Origin: CAYLLN01 sp964384375
Lineage (GTDB): Bacteria; Planctomycetota; Planctomycetia; Pirellulales; Pirellulaceae
Reading direction: 5' to 3'
DNA: 64,000 bases
Assembly: GCA_964384375.1 (NCBI GenBank)
Contig: CAYLLN010000024.1
Span: 19,584-83,583, forward strand
The translations under genes were made by a program, and so were the position numbers. The notes beneath the pieces are model-generated. The model did not search any database and had not been told where the DNA came from. It worked only from the letters and a program-made list of their open reading frames with translations. This document shows positions 24,845-33,632 of the stretch, one piece after another (position 1 is the stretch's first letter; each line of letters starts with the position of its first letter).

Positions 24845-27800
24845 TCAGCGACCTGGCTCCGCGACCGCAGCCCGATGTGTGAACCACAGCAACGAGCCTC
24901 CTCGGCCGGGACTACGAAATTGAAGGACACCGCCCCCTTGGACGGTCTCCCCTGCTGCCGTCGCGACTCCCGTCGCTGGATCGATCCAGCGCACGGCATA
25001 CTCCAGCTTCGCTTCGGATAGATCCACCGAGACTTCGCCCCCCTGCGACGCCCAAACGAGCATCTCTCGCTGCGCGTCGGCCAGGGCGGGGAGTTTCCCT
25101 GCGATATCATCGACCGGCTTCATCCGGGTCACGGCGGCAAGCAAGTCGCGGTCGGTGGTTCGCGGCAGTGCGGGCAGCGAGCCGCCAGCCAGGAGCACAT
25201 CCCATCCGGACGCTCCGTCAAGGGATGCGGTCACCGCCAGGTTGGGAAACCGGCTGCGATACTCTTTCACGGCACGTGCAATCGACTCGCTCGAGCGGGA
25301 CTTATTCCCCTTCCACTCCCGCAGCTGCTGCCGCGGCGCCAGATTCGCGGCGCTGGGCGGGTCGTAAATTTGGCCATCTGGTGCGTACCACCAATATTTG
25401 ATGTCGATCACCGAAACGAGCTTGGCCCGCTCGCGATCGGCCAGCACTGCGTCTTGCACGTCCTTCGTCGCACTGAGTCCAACCAGGACGGGACGATCGT
25501 ATTCGCGGCACCACTCGGCCACCGTGTCGAGCCAGAACTGCACAAAGAGCAGCGGCCCCGTGAACTCCTCGCCAATCTGAAAAACGACGTTCTGCTTGTG
25601 GCCTAGAACGTCGAGGCAGTGGCGGATGTATCGGCGGTGCAGTTCGCGGCGCTCGGGATGAGAGACATCGTAAAATGAGTCGGCCATAAAGATTCGCTTG
25701 CGGCCCACGTACTCCGGAGGCTCGGGAAACCCCGTCGCTTGCAAGCAGTTTGCCGGCCGCCAGGGAAAGTCGGCCCAGTGCGCACCAGCCTCGAGGATGT
25801 TGTGTTGGAAGTACATCTGCTGGACGAGCACCAGCCCCTTCTGGTCGCACTGATCGGCAAACTCCGCCAGCCGCGCGAAGTACCAAGGATTGAACTTTGT
25901 CAGGTCGTACCGGCTCAGTCCGTCCCACGCTTGCCCCTTGCCACTGCGAGCCCACGGCAGTTCGTAAAACGGCGCCCACACTGCGGCATCGCTCCGCCTC
26001 AGCATCTGATGGTCATCGCGGCGGCGGTCGTACCACAGCCCCCAGTGGTGATCGAGCGCGACCGTGCGGTCGCTCAGCATCTGATCCGTTAATTCATCCA
26101 GGTTGTCGGTAAATCCAGCGCCCGTGCGGCTTGGAACGAAACGCGTTACGCCGACGCCCAATTCCGCCGCCCGCGACGGCAAGGTGTGGCCCCGCCACCA
26201 AACCGTATTCATGCGCTTGCCGGCCAGGACCGCACCATCCACGGCAAGCCAACCGTTTTTCAGCGCCAGCGAATGGGAAGCATGTGCTTTGCCTGCCGGC
26301 GAAGGCAATTCGTCAAATCGGGGAATTGCAGGATTCCCGGGGACCTTGGCGACGATGCTCGCCGGTCGCAATACTTCCTCCGCCCGCGGGCCAATACGCT
26401 CGCGCAGTTGCTGCGCGAAAAGGCTGTCCGGATCGGTGAATTCATTGAGATCGCGCCAGTGGCCGTCGCCGACGAACTGCCCCCACACGCCGATCGCCCA
26501 ATTCTGTCCGGTGGGAGGCATGCGGCACGTTATCAGTGGCGCCGTACAGTTCCACAACACCGAGTTGGCAGTGGCCCAGCCTACGCCTTGGTCTTCGGTT
26601 TCCCGGTTGGTAAGTGCCAGGCCCCCACCATCGATCTCGACGTTGTCGAAGAGTACGCCCGTCGCCCAACTCGCCGTCGGCCCGCTAAAGCTGTGAGCGC
26701 GCTCCGCTCGGCAATTCACAAAGGCATTGGGGCCACAGGCCAGATGCCCCGTCGAAAAGTCGTGTCGCCCCTCCTCCGCGCGGCAGCGCAAGAACAGCGT
26801 TTGCTGACCCGCTGTGAAAAACGTCAGTCGGCGGTGCCCGCCGATTTCTGATACAGGATGAGACGATTGGCAATCCGCGACTGTAACATGCCGCGCGGAT
26901 TCCCAAATCGCCACCGCCGAGCCGGCCAAGTGGGCGAACGATACTCGCCGCACCCACACATCCTCGGCCCCTTCAATCACGATGCCGGTCCAAGCGTGCT
27001 GCTCATCGAGTGAATTCTGCGAGTCGAAAGCCGACTCGATGCGCAGGTTTTCCACGCCGGCCCGCCGCAGCCGTCCTGGCCAGGAGTATTTCCGGACGTG
27101 GCTGGGACTTAATGACGAATCGATCGCAGAAGTCAGTGGAGCATCGAGCGTGATGGATTGCCCATCGATTTCCGCAATCCTCCGGTCCCAACACTGGTCC
27201 AGCGTGCCAGGCCGCCAGTCAAGGTACGAGCCACGATCGCGTGAGGGAAAACGGTTCATGCCCAGTGCGGAGATCCACTCCTCTGTGCTGGGATGCTCGA
27301 CCACCACCGCGTCGCCAACCGCGAGTCCGACCGTGGACTCCAGACGGATTTGATTGGCATTAACCGGCACGTAGGCATCGAGAATGGTGCGGGGCTTGTC
27401 CTCGAACTGTTGATCCCGCTTGCCGCTGATTTCGATCACCGCCCGGCGATCGGTTCCGGTGGCAACCAGCACCGTAGTGTCCCCCTGGCCCCGGAGCACG
27501 ACGCCGGATGCCAGCCGTAGCTGGCCCGCGAACTCATACCGTCCTGAAGGCAGCAGTACTGCTCCGCGAAATCCGGCGGCTACGACAGGCAACCGCGCAA
27601 TCGAGTCAATGGCGGCCTGGATTCGCGGGCCACACTCGCCTGGAGCGGGTGCCACTACTGCCCGCACTGGAACCTCAGGAATCGGCTCGCCGGCAGCAAA
27701 GCCAGCGAAAGAGAAGTCCGGCATCCGGTCGCCGCGCGGGGACCTTGCATAGACCAGTCGGCCATTTTCCAAGTCCACATACCGCTTCATGGGCCCTGCC

Positions 27801-27862
27801 GCGAACAGGGCAGGGCAGCCAAGAGTGGTCGTTGCTATCAGCAGCAGGATGCGAAACAGCAT
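24845..27862 (-). CDS. Two-domain secreted protein: beta-helix plus glycoside-hydrolase-like barrel
   Basis: 1005 residues from the ATG at 27862, with signal peptide (LFRILLLIATTTLGCPALFAAG). Residues 30-70 hold GDRMPDFSFAGFAAGEPIPE, a lead seen in pectin-type beta-helix enzymes; a right-handed beta-helix follows (about 70-500: AVLLPSGRYEFAGQLRL, VENLRIESAFDSQ, WVRRVSFAHLAGSAV). Residues 560-900 look like a TIM barrel with NVVFQIGEEFTGP and DRPVLVGLSATKD. A short beta-domain closes the protein. A DUF6298-type relationship is possible, but I am not certain. It is the promoter-proximal gene of the cluster and divergent from the GntR regulator. Confidence 0.78.
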   Translation of the reverse strand: MLFRILLLIATTTLGCPALFAAGPMKRYVDLENGRLVYARSPRGDRMPDFSFAGFAAGEPIPEVPVRAVVAPAPGECGPRIQAAIDSIARLPVVAAGFRGAVLLPSGRYEFAGQLRLASGVVLRGQGDTTVLVATGTDRRAVIEISGKRDQQFEDKPRTILDAYVPVNANQIRLESTVGLAVGDAVVVEHPSTEEWISALGMNRFPSRDRGSYLDWRPGTLDQCWDRRIAEIDGQSITLDAPLTSAIDSSLSPSHVRKYSWPGRLRRAGVENLRIESAFDSQNSLDEQHAWTGIVIEGAEDVWVRRVSFAHLAGSAVAIWESARHVTVADCQSSHPVSEIGGHRRLTFFTAGQQTLFLRCRAEEGRHDFSTGHLACGPNAFVNCRAERAHSFSGPTASWATGVLFDNVEIDGGGLALTNRETEDQGVGWATANSVLWNCTAPLITCRMPPTGQNWAIGVWGQFVGDGHWRDLNEFTDPDSLFAQQLRERIGPRAEEVLRPASIVAKVPGNPAIPRFDELPSPAGKAHASHSLALKNGWLAVDGAVLAGKRMNTVWWRGHTLPSRAAELGVGVTRFVPSRTGAGFTDNLDELTDQMLSDRTVALDHHWGLWYDRRRDDHQMLRRSDAAVWAPFYELPWARSGKGQAWDGLSRYDLTKFNPWYFARLAEFADQCDQKGLVLVQQMYFQHNILEAGAHWADFPWRPANCLQATGFPEPPEYVGRKRIFMADSFYDVSHPERRELHRRYIRHCLDVLGHKQNVVFQIGEEFTGPLLFVQFWLDTVAEWCREYDRPVLVGLSATKDVQDAVLADRERAKLVSVIDIKYWWYAPDGQIYDPPSAANLAPRQQLREWKGNKSRSSESIARAVKEYRSRFPNLAVTASLDGASGWDVLLAGGSLPALPRTTDRDLLAAVTRMKPVDDIAGKLPALADAQREMLVWASQGGEVSVDLSEAKLEYAVRWIDPATGVATAAGETVQGGGVLQFRSPGRGGSLLWFTHRAAVAEPGR

Positions 27863-27916
27863 GGAAAACAGGCCTTCGGAACCGAGTGGATCGAAGCCCA
27901 ATTGCGGAAGAGTGGG

Positions 27917-27945
27917 TTGAAATGTAACTGAGATCCCAGTAAGAT
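27917..27945 (+). promoter_or_regulatory. Possible promoter of the GntR regulator gene
   Basis: ttgaaa at 27917-27922, a 17-bp spacer and taagat at 27940-27945 lie 38 bp before the GntR start. The -35 matches five of six consensus positions, the -10 only four. The 121-bp divergent region must also hold the promoter of the polysaccharide cluster; I could not find a clear GntR-type palindrome. Confidence 0.35.
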
Positions 27946-27983
27946 GCAACAGCCAAGTCAAAAAATCCCTCTTTCAGACACTT

Positions 27984-28661
27984 ATGGCTGCTCGCACCAA
28001 TGGCCATCGCTCGGTCCCACCCCCGCGGGCTTTTCTCAAGGACGAAGCCTACCTCCAACTTCGCCAGCGGCTGCTCGACAGCCACTACCTGCCGGGGTCA
28101 TTCCTCTCGGAACGCCAGCTCGCCCGCGAATTGGGTATGAGCAAGACGCCCATCAAGGCCGCGCTCGAACGCCTGGACGCCGAGGGCTTCATTTCGATCT
28201 CGCCTCAACAGGGAATCGTTGTTCGCGAGTTATCGATTCGTGAAATCGCCGATCAGTATGAGATTCGGATCGCCCTCGAATCGTATGTCCTGCGCACCTT
28301 GGCGGGGCGTTTGACCGAGCCGCAGGTCGCTGCCGTGCGGGAGAACTTGCAATCCCACGCCCAACTCCGCGGCACGGGGAATGTTGCTCGGGGAGTCGAA
28401 ATCGATGCCGCCTTCCACACGCAATTTGTGCAATTCCTCGACAACCTGGAGATCACTCGCGTTTTCAGCCAACTTCGCGACCGGATGCAGCGCGTCGTCA
28501 CACGAGTTTTCCAACGCAGCCCGACGCGGATCGATGCCAGCCACGACGAGCACGCGGCTATTGCCGAAGCCTTGATTTCCGGACAGGGCGCCGCTGCGGC
28601 CGAACTTATTGCTGCGCACCTGGAACGCGGCAAGCAACTGATCCTTGCGCCACGAGGCTAG
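27984..28661 (+). CDS. GntR-family regulator (FadR/FCD type)
   Basis: 225 residues. The N-terminal winged helix (about 22-85) is typical: AYLQLRQRLLDSHYLPG, then SERQLARELGMSKTPIKAAL, LDAEGFISISPQQG. The C-terminal all-helical FCD domain (95-218) contains the metal-type residues D/H in IDAAFHTQFVQ, H in ASHDEHAAIAEAL and H in IAAHLERG, so it should bind an acidic sugar or carboxylate. FCD regulators commonly control uronate catabolism. It is divergently placed next to the pectin-type cluster and is the obvious candidate for its local repressor, acting in the shared 121-bp region. Confidence 0.93.
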   Translation: MAARTNGHRSVPPPRAFLKDEAYLQLRQRLLDSHYLPGSFLSERQLARELGMSKTPIKAALERLDAEGFISISPQQGIVVRELSIREIADQYEIRIALESYVLRTLAGRLTEPQVAAVRENLQSHAQLRGTGNVARGVEIDAAFHTQFVQFLDNLEITRVFSQLRDRMQRVVTRVFQRSPTRIDASHDEHAAIAEALISGQGAAAAELIAAHLERGKQLILAPRG

Positions 28662-29289
28662 ATAGTCAATTACCGTGCGTCCCCGTGCGGGACCCTCTTC
28701 GTAACAAATCTCTTCTTGGCGAAAGCTGCATAGCGTTTCTGAGCAAACGCTTAGAGAGTTCGAGTCCCTTTCAGTCGGCCTAAAACCGAAAGGAACCCGC
28801 TAAACGGTCGATGACCGACGGTACAAGTCCGCAAGCTATTACGGCATTCCGATAAAGAAGTTCCTAAATAGATAGAGCCGCCGAGGCCGCTTCGCCCAAA
28901 GCGCCACCATCCATCGCGTCACAGCCGGAATCGAAAGTCACAAAGTAAGGAACAGCTCGACGTATCGGATTGCCAACTCGCCTCGCCCTGACTTCTACAT
29001 TTCGATGCCAAAAATGTGAACCGTTCGCACGTCCTTGGCCCAACCTCAGGCAGCGACTTCAGCTCATCGGTTTGCGGACCAGGCGAGAAGCAACAGGACG
29101 ATCAGGATGCTCGTAAGCGTGATCGACAGGCAAGCGATTTTCTAGAGGCGTTTGCCAGCTTACTGCCCAAATCGAGCGCACCGCCGATCTTGCAGCAGGG
29201 CGGATGATAGCGGCCGTAGCAGAGCGTTCGTAAATTGTGCATGCCCAGTCGTGAGACTGCCAGTCAGAATGTTGCCAATGCAAGCGGTG
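28662..29289. other. Intergenic stretch, no supported gene
   Basis: About 630 bp between the GntR gene and a DUF1501 remnant. No convincing coding frame. A short minus-strand frame near 29145-29075 has a strongly hydrophobic end (LTSILIVLLLLAWSANR), perhaps the tail of a lost membrane protein. Around 28754-28782 a ttcgagt sequence imitates a tRNA T-arm, but no tRNA body can be built. Confidence 0.4.
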
Positions 29290-29446
29290 CGGCATCCGGC
29301 CAAGGATCTCGTGCATCTCCACGATTTCCACGCCACGGTTCTGCTTTTCATGGGACTGGACCACACGCGGTGGACTTATCGGCACGCGGGACGCGACTAC
29401 CGGCTGACTGATCCACGGCAACGTCTTGCAGCCGATTCTGGCATAG
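29290..29446 (+). pseudogene. C-terminal remnant of a DUF1501 gene
   Basis: The frame through 29320 reads HDFHATVLLFMGLDHTRWTY and RHAGRDYRLTD. The intact DUF1501 gene nearby ends HDMQATILHLCGIDHTRLTF and RYQGRQYRLTDV, so homology is unmistakable. After RLTD two bases are missing; reading on in the shifted frame gives HGNVLQPILA and a stop at 29444-29446, again matching the intact gene (HGNVVQPILA). The first four-fifths of the gene is gone. It directly precedes an intact PSD1/DUF1501 pair, so it probably marks a former or duplicated copy. Confidence 0.85.
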
Positions 29447-29542
29447 CAGGCTGGCCAATGGCTGCTCGCTTGCTGGGTCTCAACTATACTCAAGCAATCG
29501 CCCGCCTCCCGCCGTTTACGCTCGCCCCACTCTCTCTTGCCC

Positions 29543-32074
29543 ATGCGTTTCCGCTGTCTTTTAGCGCTGCTTGTGACCTTGGCTGCGGTGGGTCCGCTGG
29601 CGGGCGCGCCCGTCGAATTCAATCGCGATATTCGCCCGATCCTGGCCGAGAACTGCTTCTATTGCCACGGCCAGGACGCCAACAAACGACAAGCAGAGCT
29701 GCGGCTGGACGTGCGCGACGACGCTGTGCGCGCCAAAGCGATCGTTCCCGGTGACGTTGCGGCGAGTGAGTTCGTTCGCCGCATTCACACCAGCGCCGCC
29801 GATGAGCAGATGCCGCCTCCAGATTCCAACCGCCGGCTCTCGCCCGAGCAAAAGAAGCTGCTGGAGCAATGGATAGCCGAGGGCGCCATTTATCAGTCGC
29901 ATTGGGCGTTTATCGCGCCGATGCGACCTGCATTGCCGGAAATCGAAAACGGCCAGCGGGCCAGAAATCCTCTGGACCGATTTGTGCTCGCCAAGCTCGA
30001 TGCCGTTGGCCTTACGCCGTCGCCGCCAGCCGACCGGGCGACGCTGATCAAGCGATTGTCGGCCGATCTGACCGGCTTGCCGCCGGTGCCAGCCGAGGTC
30101 GATACCTTTGTCGCCGATGCGTCTCCCGATGCGTATGAACGGCTGGTCGATCGTTTAGTAGCCAGTCCGCACTATGGCGAGCGGATGGCCCTCCCCTGGC
30201 TCGATGCCGCTCGTTATGCCGACAGCAACGGCTTTCAGCAGGATGGCGACACCTGGCAGTGGATTTGGCGCGACTGGGTGGTGCGGGCGCTCAATGCCGA
30301 TCTCCCCTTCGATCAATTCACGACGTGGCAACTTGCCGGCGACCTGCTGCCGGACGCCACGACCGATCAGAAGATCGCCAGCGGCTTTAATCGCAACCAC
30401 TTGCTGAATGGCGAAGGCGGGGCGATCGCCGAGGAGCAGCGGTGGGTGATTCTGTTCGACCGGATCGACACGACGGCTACGACCTGGCTCGGCCTGACGA
30501 TGGCCTGTGCCCAGTGCCACGATCACAAGTACGACCCGCTGACGCAGCGCGATTATTACAGCCTGCTTGACGCTTTTAACCGCGTTCCCGAATCCGGAAC
30601 ACCGCAATACTTTTCGTCACGGATTCGCGTGGCCAATCCGGTGCTGGAATTGCCGACCGCTGACAACAAGGCCAAGACCGCCGAGTGGGAGTCGCAAATT
30701 GCCGCGGCCGATGCAGAAGCAAAAATCGCCGCCGACGCCGCCTACCAGGGGTGGCTGACGGGGATCGCTGCTGGTGGCAAACCGGCGGAAGTCAGCGGTC
30801 TGGCCGAGGCGATCGTTGCGATCCTGCACAAGGCCGAAGGGGAGCGATCGGACGACGAGAAGAAGACGCTCGAAACCAGCTTGCGAAAGCACTTCGACGA
30901 CAAGGTGAGGAAGGACCTGGCCGGCAAAGTGCCGCAGCTTGCCAAGCTCGATCGGCTCCGCAATCAACTCACCGACTATCGGGCCGACCAGCTGCCACGC
31001 GTGATGATCATGAGCGACGCTCAGCCGCGGGAGACAAAGATCCTCAGCCGCGGCGAATACCTGAATCCGACAGAAAAAGTGTCGTTCGCCACGCCCGCGT
31101 TCTTGCCACCGTTGCCCGCGGGAGCGCCGACCAATCGCCTGGGGCTGGCGCAGTGGCTCGTATCGCCCGACCATCCGCTCACCGCCCGCGTGCAGGTCAA
31201 TCGGATGTGGCAGCATTTCTTCGGTGCGGGGATCGTGAAGACGGCCGAGGATTTTGGCGTGCAGAGCGAGCATCCCCTTCACGGCCCGCTCCTCGATTGG
31301 CTGGCCGTCGAATTTCGCGATTCGGGTTGGAGCACGAAAGCCATGCATCGGCGGATTGTGACGAGTAACACGTATCGTCAATCGAGCCGCGTGACACCGG
31401 AACTGCGAGCCCGCGATCTCGAGAATCGTCTGTATGCCCGCGCCAGCCGCTTCCGCATGCCTTCGTTACTCGTGCGCGACTGGTCGCTGGCGGCTGCCGG
31501 CGTGCTCGACACCCGGATCGGCGGCCAGCCGGTCTATCCCTATCAGCCCGACGATATCTGGGAAGCACTGGCGATCACGAAGGAGCGGGACTTTACCTAT
31601 CCGGCGTCTTCCGGAGCCGACCTCTATCGCCGCAGTCTCTATACCTTCTGGCGGCGGACAGTCGGGCCGGCCAATATGTTCGACGCTTCGAGCCGCCAGG
31701 CCTGCCGCGTACGATTGACGACGACGAGCACGCCGCTGCACGCATTGACCACGCTGAACGACAAAACCTGGGTCGAAGCGGCCCGGCTACTCGCCGAACA
31801 CGCGACACAGGCCACTCCCGACCTCGATTCCCGCTTAGCATTCGCCTTTCACCGCGCCGCCTGCCGCCCCGCGAAGGAGAATGACATCGCCATTCTTCGC
31901 CGGTCGTACGACAAACAGCTCGCGATTTATCGCGCCGACCCGGCGGCGGCTCAATCGCTGCTGGGTGTCGGAGCAGCGCCTCGTGCTGCCTCGCTCGACG
32001 CAGCCGAGCACGCGGCTTTGACCGCTGTGTGTCTGATGATCTTCAATCTCGACGAAACACTGACGCGAGAGTGA
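29543..32074 (+). CDS. PSD1 / planctomycete cytochrome C protein (DUF1549 + DUF1553)
   Basis: 843 residues from the ATG at 29543; a signal peptide (CLLALLVTLAAVGPLAGA) follows. A PSCyt1 domain (about 25-120) carries the haem motif C38-FY-C41-H42. DUF1549 begins near NPLDRFVLAKLDAVGL (about 145) and includes SADLTGLPPVPAEVD and ASPHYGERMALPWLDAARYAD. A second haem motif CAQCHDHKYDPL lies near residue 325. DUF1553 covers the last 330 residues (NRLGLAQWLVSPDHPLTARV, NRMWQHFFGAGIV). These proteins are planctomycete-specific, exported and probably polysaccharide- or redox-related. The gene pairs with DUF1501, 7 bp downstream, as usual. Confidence 0.94.
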   Translation: MRFRCLLALLVTLAAVGPLAGAPVEFNRDIRPILAENCFYCHGQDANKRQAELRLDVRDDAVRAKAIVPGDVAASEFVRRIHTSAADEQMPPPDSNRRLSPEQKKLLEQWIAEGAIYQSHWAFIAPMRPALPEIENGQRARNPLDRFVLAKLDAVGLTPSPPADRATLIKRLSADLTGLPPVPAEVDTFVADASPDAYERLVDRLVASPHYGERMALPWLDAARYADSNGFQQDGDTWQWIWRDWVVRALNADLPFDQFTTWQLAGDLLPDATTDQKIASGFNRNHLLNGEGGAIAEEQRWVILFDRIDTTATTWLGLTMACAQCHDHKYDPLTQRDYYSLLDAFNRVPESGTPQYFSSRIRVANPVLELPTADNKAKTAEWESQIAAADAEAKIAADAAYQGWLTGIAAGGKPAEVSGLAEAIVAILHKAEGERSDDEKKTLETSLRKHFDDKVRKDLAGKVPQLAKLDRLRNQLTDYRADQLPRVMIMSDAQPRETKILSRGEYLNPTEKVSFATPAFLPPLPAGAPTNRLGLAQWLVSPDHPLTARVQVNRMWQHFFGAGIVKTAEDFGVQSEHPLHGPLLDWLAVEFRDSGWSTKAMHRRIVTSNTYRQSSRVTPELRARDLENRLYARASRFRMPSLLVRDWSLAAAGVLDTRIGGQPVYPYQPDDIWEALAITKERDFTYPASSGADLYRRSLYTFWRRTVGPANMFDASSRQACRVRLTTTSTPLHALTTLNDKTWVEAARLLAEHATQATPDLDSRLAFAFHRAACRPAKENDIAILRRSYDKQLAIYRADPAAAQSLLGVGAAPRAASLDAAEHAALTAVCLMIFNLDETLTRE

Positions 32075-32081
32075 ATTGCCC

Positions 32082-33554
32082 ATGAACGACCTCCATCGTG
32101 AGAATATCGCCCGGGTCACGCGCCGCCAGCTCTTCGGCTCGGCGGCGGGAGGAGTCGGCTTGGCCGCATTAGCTTCGCTGTTGGGGCGAAACACACAAGG
32201 TGCTGACCTGCCTCGCAGTGACGCGGGACGGGGCGAAGCGGGCCTCCCTGGTCTGCCGCATCATGCCGCGAAGGCCAAGCGAGTCATCGTCCTCTGGCAA
32301 GGAGGCGGGCCCTCGCACGTTGATCTGTTCGACCCCAAGCCGGTCATGGTCGAAATGGCGGGCAAGGACATTCCCGACTCGGTCCGTGGTACGACGCGTC
32401 TCTCGACCATGTCCAGCGGCTACGGCAAATGGCCGACGCTCCCCGCCATCAAGCCTTTCAAGAAGTACGGCCAGTGCGGCTTGGAGCTGAGTGAAATGCT
32501 GCCCAATGTCGGTGCCCTGGCCGACGATATTTGTGTCGTCCGCAGCATGCATACCGAAGCTGTGAACCATGCCCCGGGCGTAACGCTCTTCATGACCGGT
32601 GCCCAGGTTCCCGGTCGGCCGAGCATGGGCGCCTGGCTCGCCTACGGCCTGGGTAGCGAAACCGACAATTTGCCGACGTTCGTTGTCATGACCTCCAGCG
32701 ACAAGGGCAAAACCTGCGGGCAGCTCTTCTTCGACTACTACTGGGGAAGCGGATTCTTGCCCAGCCGTTATCAGGGCGTTCGTTTTCGCAACACGGGTGA
32801 TCCCGTTCCGTACCTGGCCAATCCACCGGGAGTAAGCACCGCAGCCCGTCGGGCGCTGCTCGACGATCTCGCGGCAATGAATGCCGAGCACCTGGCCGAC
32901 TATGGCGACCCGGAGATTGACACACGCATTACCCAGTACGAAATGGCGTTTCGCATGCAGTCGAGCGTGCCGGAACTTCTTGATTTTTCGAGCGAATCGC
33001 AATCCACACTCGACCGCTATGGCCCGGATGCGCTCGTCAAAGGGACCTTCGCCAACAACTGCCTCATCGCCCGCCGCCTGCTCGAACGAGGCGTCCGCTT
33101 CGTGCAACTCATGCATGCCGGCTGGGACCAGCACGGCAACCTGTTCACGCAGCTTGCCGAGCAGTGCAAAGACACGGAAGGTCCGTCGGCTGCTCTCGTG
33201 CAAGACCTCAAGGACCGGGGCATGCTCGACGACACGCTGGTTGTCTGGGGGGGCGAATTCGGCCGCACTCCCTTTGGCCAAGGCGATCCGGCCAATCCGA
33301 AAGGTCGAGATCACTTTGGCCGCGCCTATAGCTGGTGGCTCGCCGGCGGCGGCATCAAAGGGGGCATCACTCACGGCAAGACGGACGATTTCGCCTGGAA
33401 CATCGCTGCCGATCCGGTCCACGTTCACGATATGCAGGCGACGATCCTGCATCTGTGCGGCATTGATCACACGCGGCTCACCTTCCGCTACCAGGGCCGG
33501 CAGTATCGCTTGACCGATGTGCACGGCAACGTCGTACAACCAATTCTGGCATAG
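32082..33554 (+). CDS. DUF1501 protein, Tat-exported
   Basis: 490 residues from the ATG at 32082. The twin-arginine signal (VTRRQLFGSAAGGVGLAALA) sends a folded protein across the membrane. The body is a DUF1501 domain with an alkaline-phosphatase/sulfatase-like fold: VIVLWQGGGPSHVDLFDPKP at the start, then ICVVRSMHTEAVNH, a VVWGGEFGRTPF segment and a C-terminal HDMQATILHLCGIDHTRLTF. A metal site is likely but no reaction is established. It forms the usual pair with the PSD1 protein in front of it. Confidence 0.94.
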   Translation: MNDLHRENIARVTRRQLFGSAAGGVGLAALASLLGRNTQGADLPRSDAGRGEAGLPGLPHHAAKAKRVIVLWQGGGPSHVDLFDPKPVMVEMAGKDIPDSVRGTTRLSTMSSGYGKWPTLPAIKPFKKYGQCGLELSEMLPNVGALADDICVVRSMHTEAVNHAPGVTLFMTGAQVPGRPSMGAWLAYGLGSETDNLPTFVVMTSSDKGKTCGQLFFDYYWGSGFLPSRYQGVRFRNTGDPVPYLANPPGVSTAARRALLDDLAAMNAEHLADYGDPEIDTRITQYEMAFRMQSSVPELLDFSSESQSTLDRYGPDALVKGTFANNCLIARRLLERGVRFVQLMHAGWDQHGNLFTQLAEQCKDTEGPSAALVQDLKDRGMLDDTLVVWGGEFGRTPFGQGDPANPKGRDHFGRAYSWWLAGGGIKGGITHGKTDDFAWNIAADPVHVHDMQATILHLCGIDHTRLTFRYQGRQYRLTDVHGNVVQPILA

Positions 33555-33632
33555 CCTTTGGGCGGCCAGCCTTTCGGGCCACGATGTCGCCGCCTTCGTT
33601 CATTGGTCATTTTCCGTCTTTCGGTCACGAAC

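Noticed and set aside
28754..28782. tRNA-like T-arm (ttcgagt between short arms)
   Set aside because: The T-stem has a mismatch and no acceptor, D or anticodon arm can be found upstream.
29059..29160. Minus-strand hydrophobic frame (LTSILIVLLLLAWSANR) as a membrane protein gene
   Set aside because: Stops occur just upstream and there is no start with ribosome binding site; mentioned only as a possible relic.
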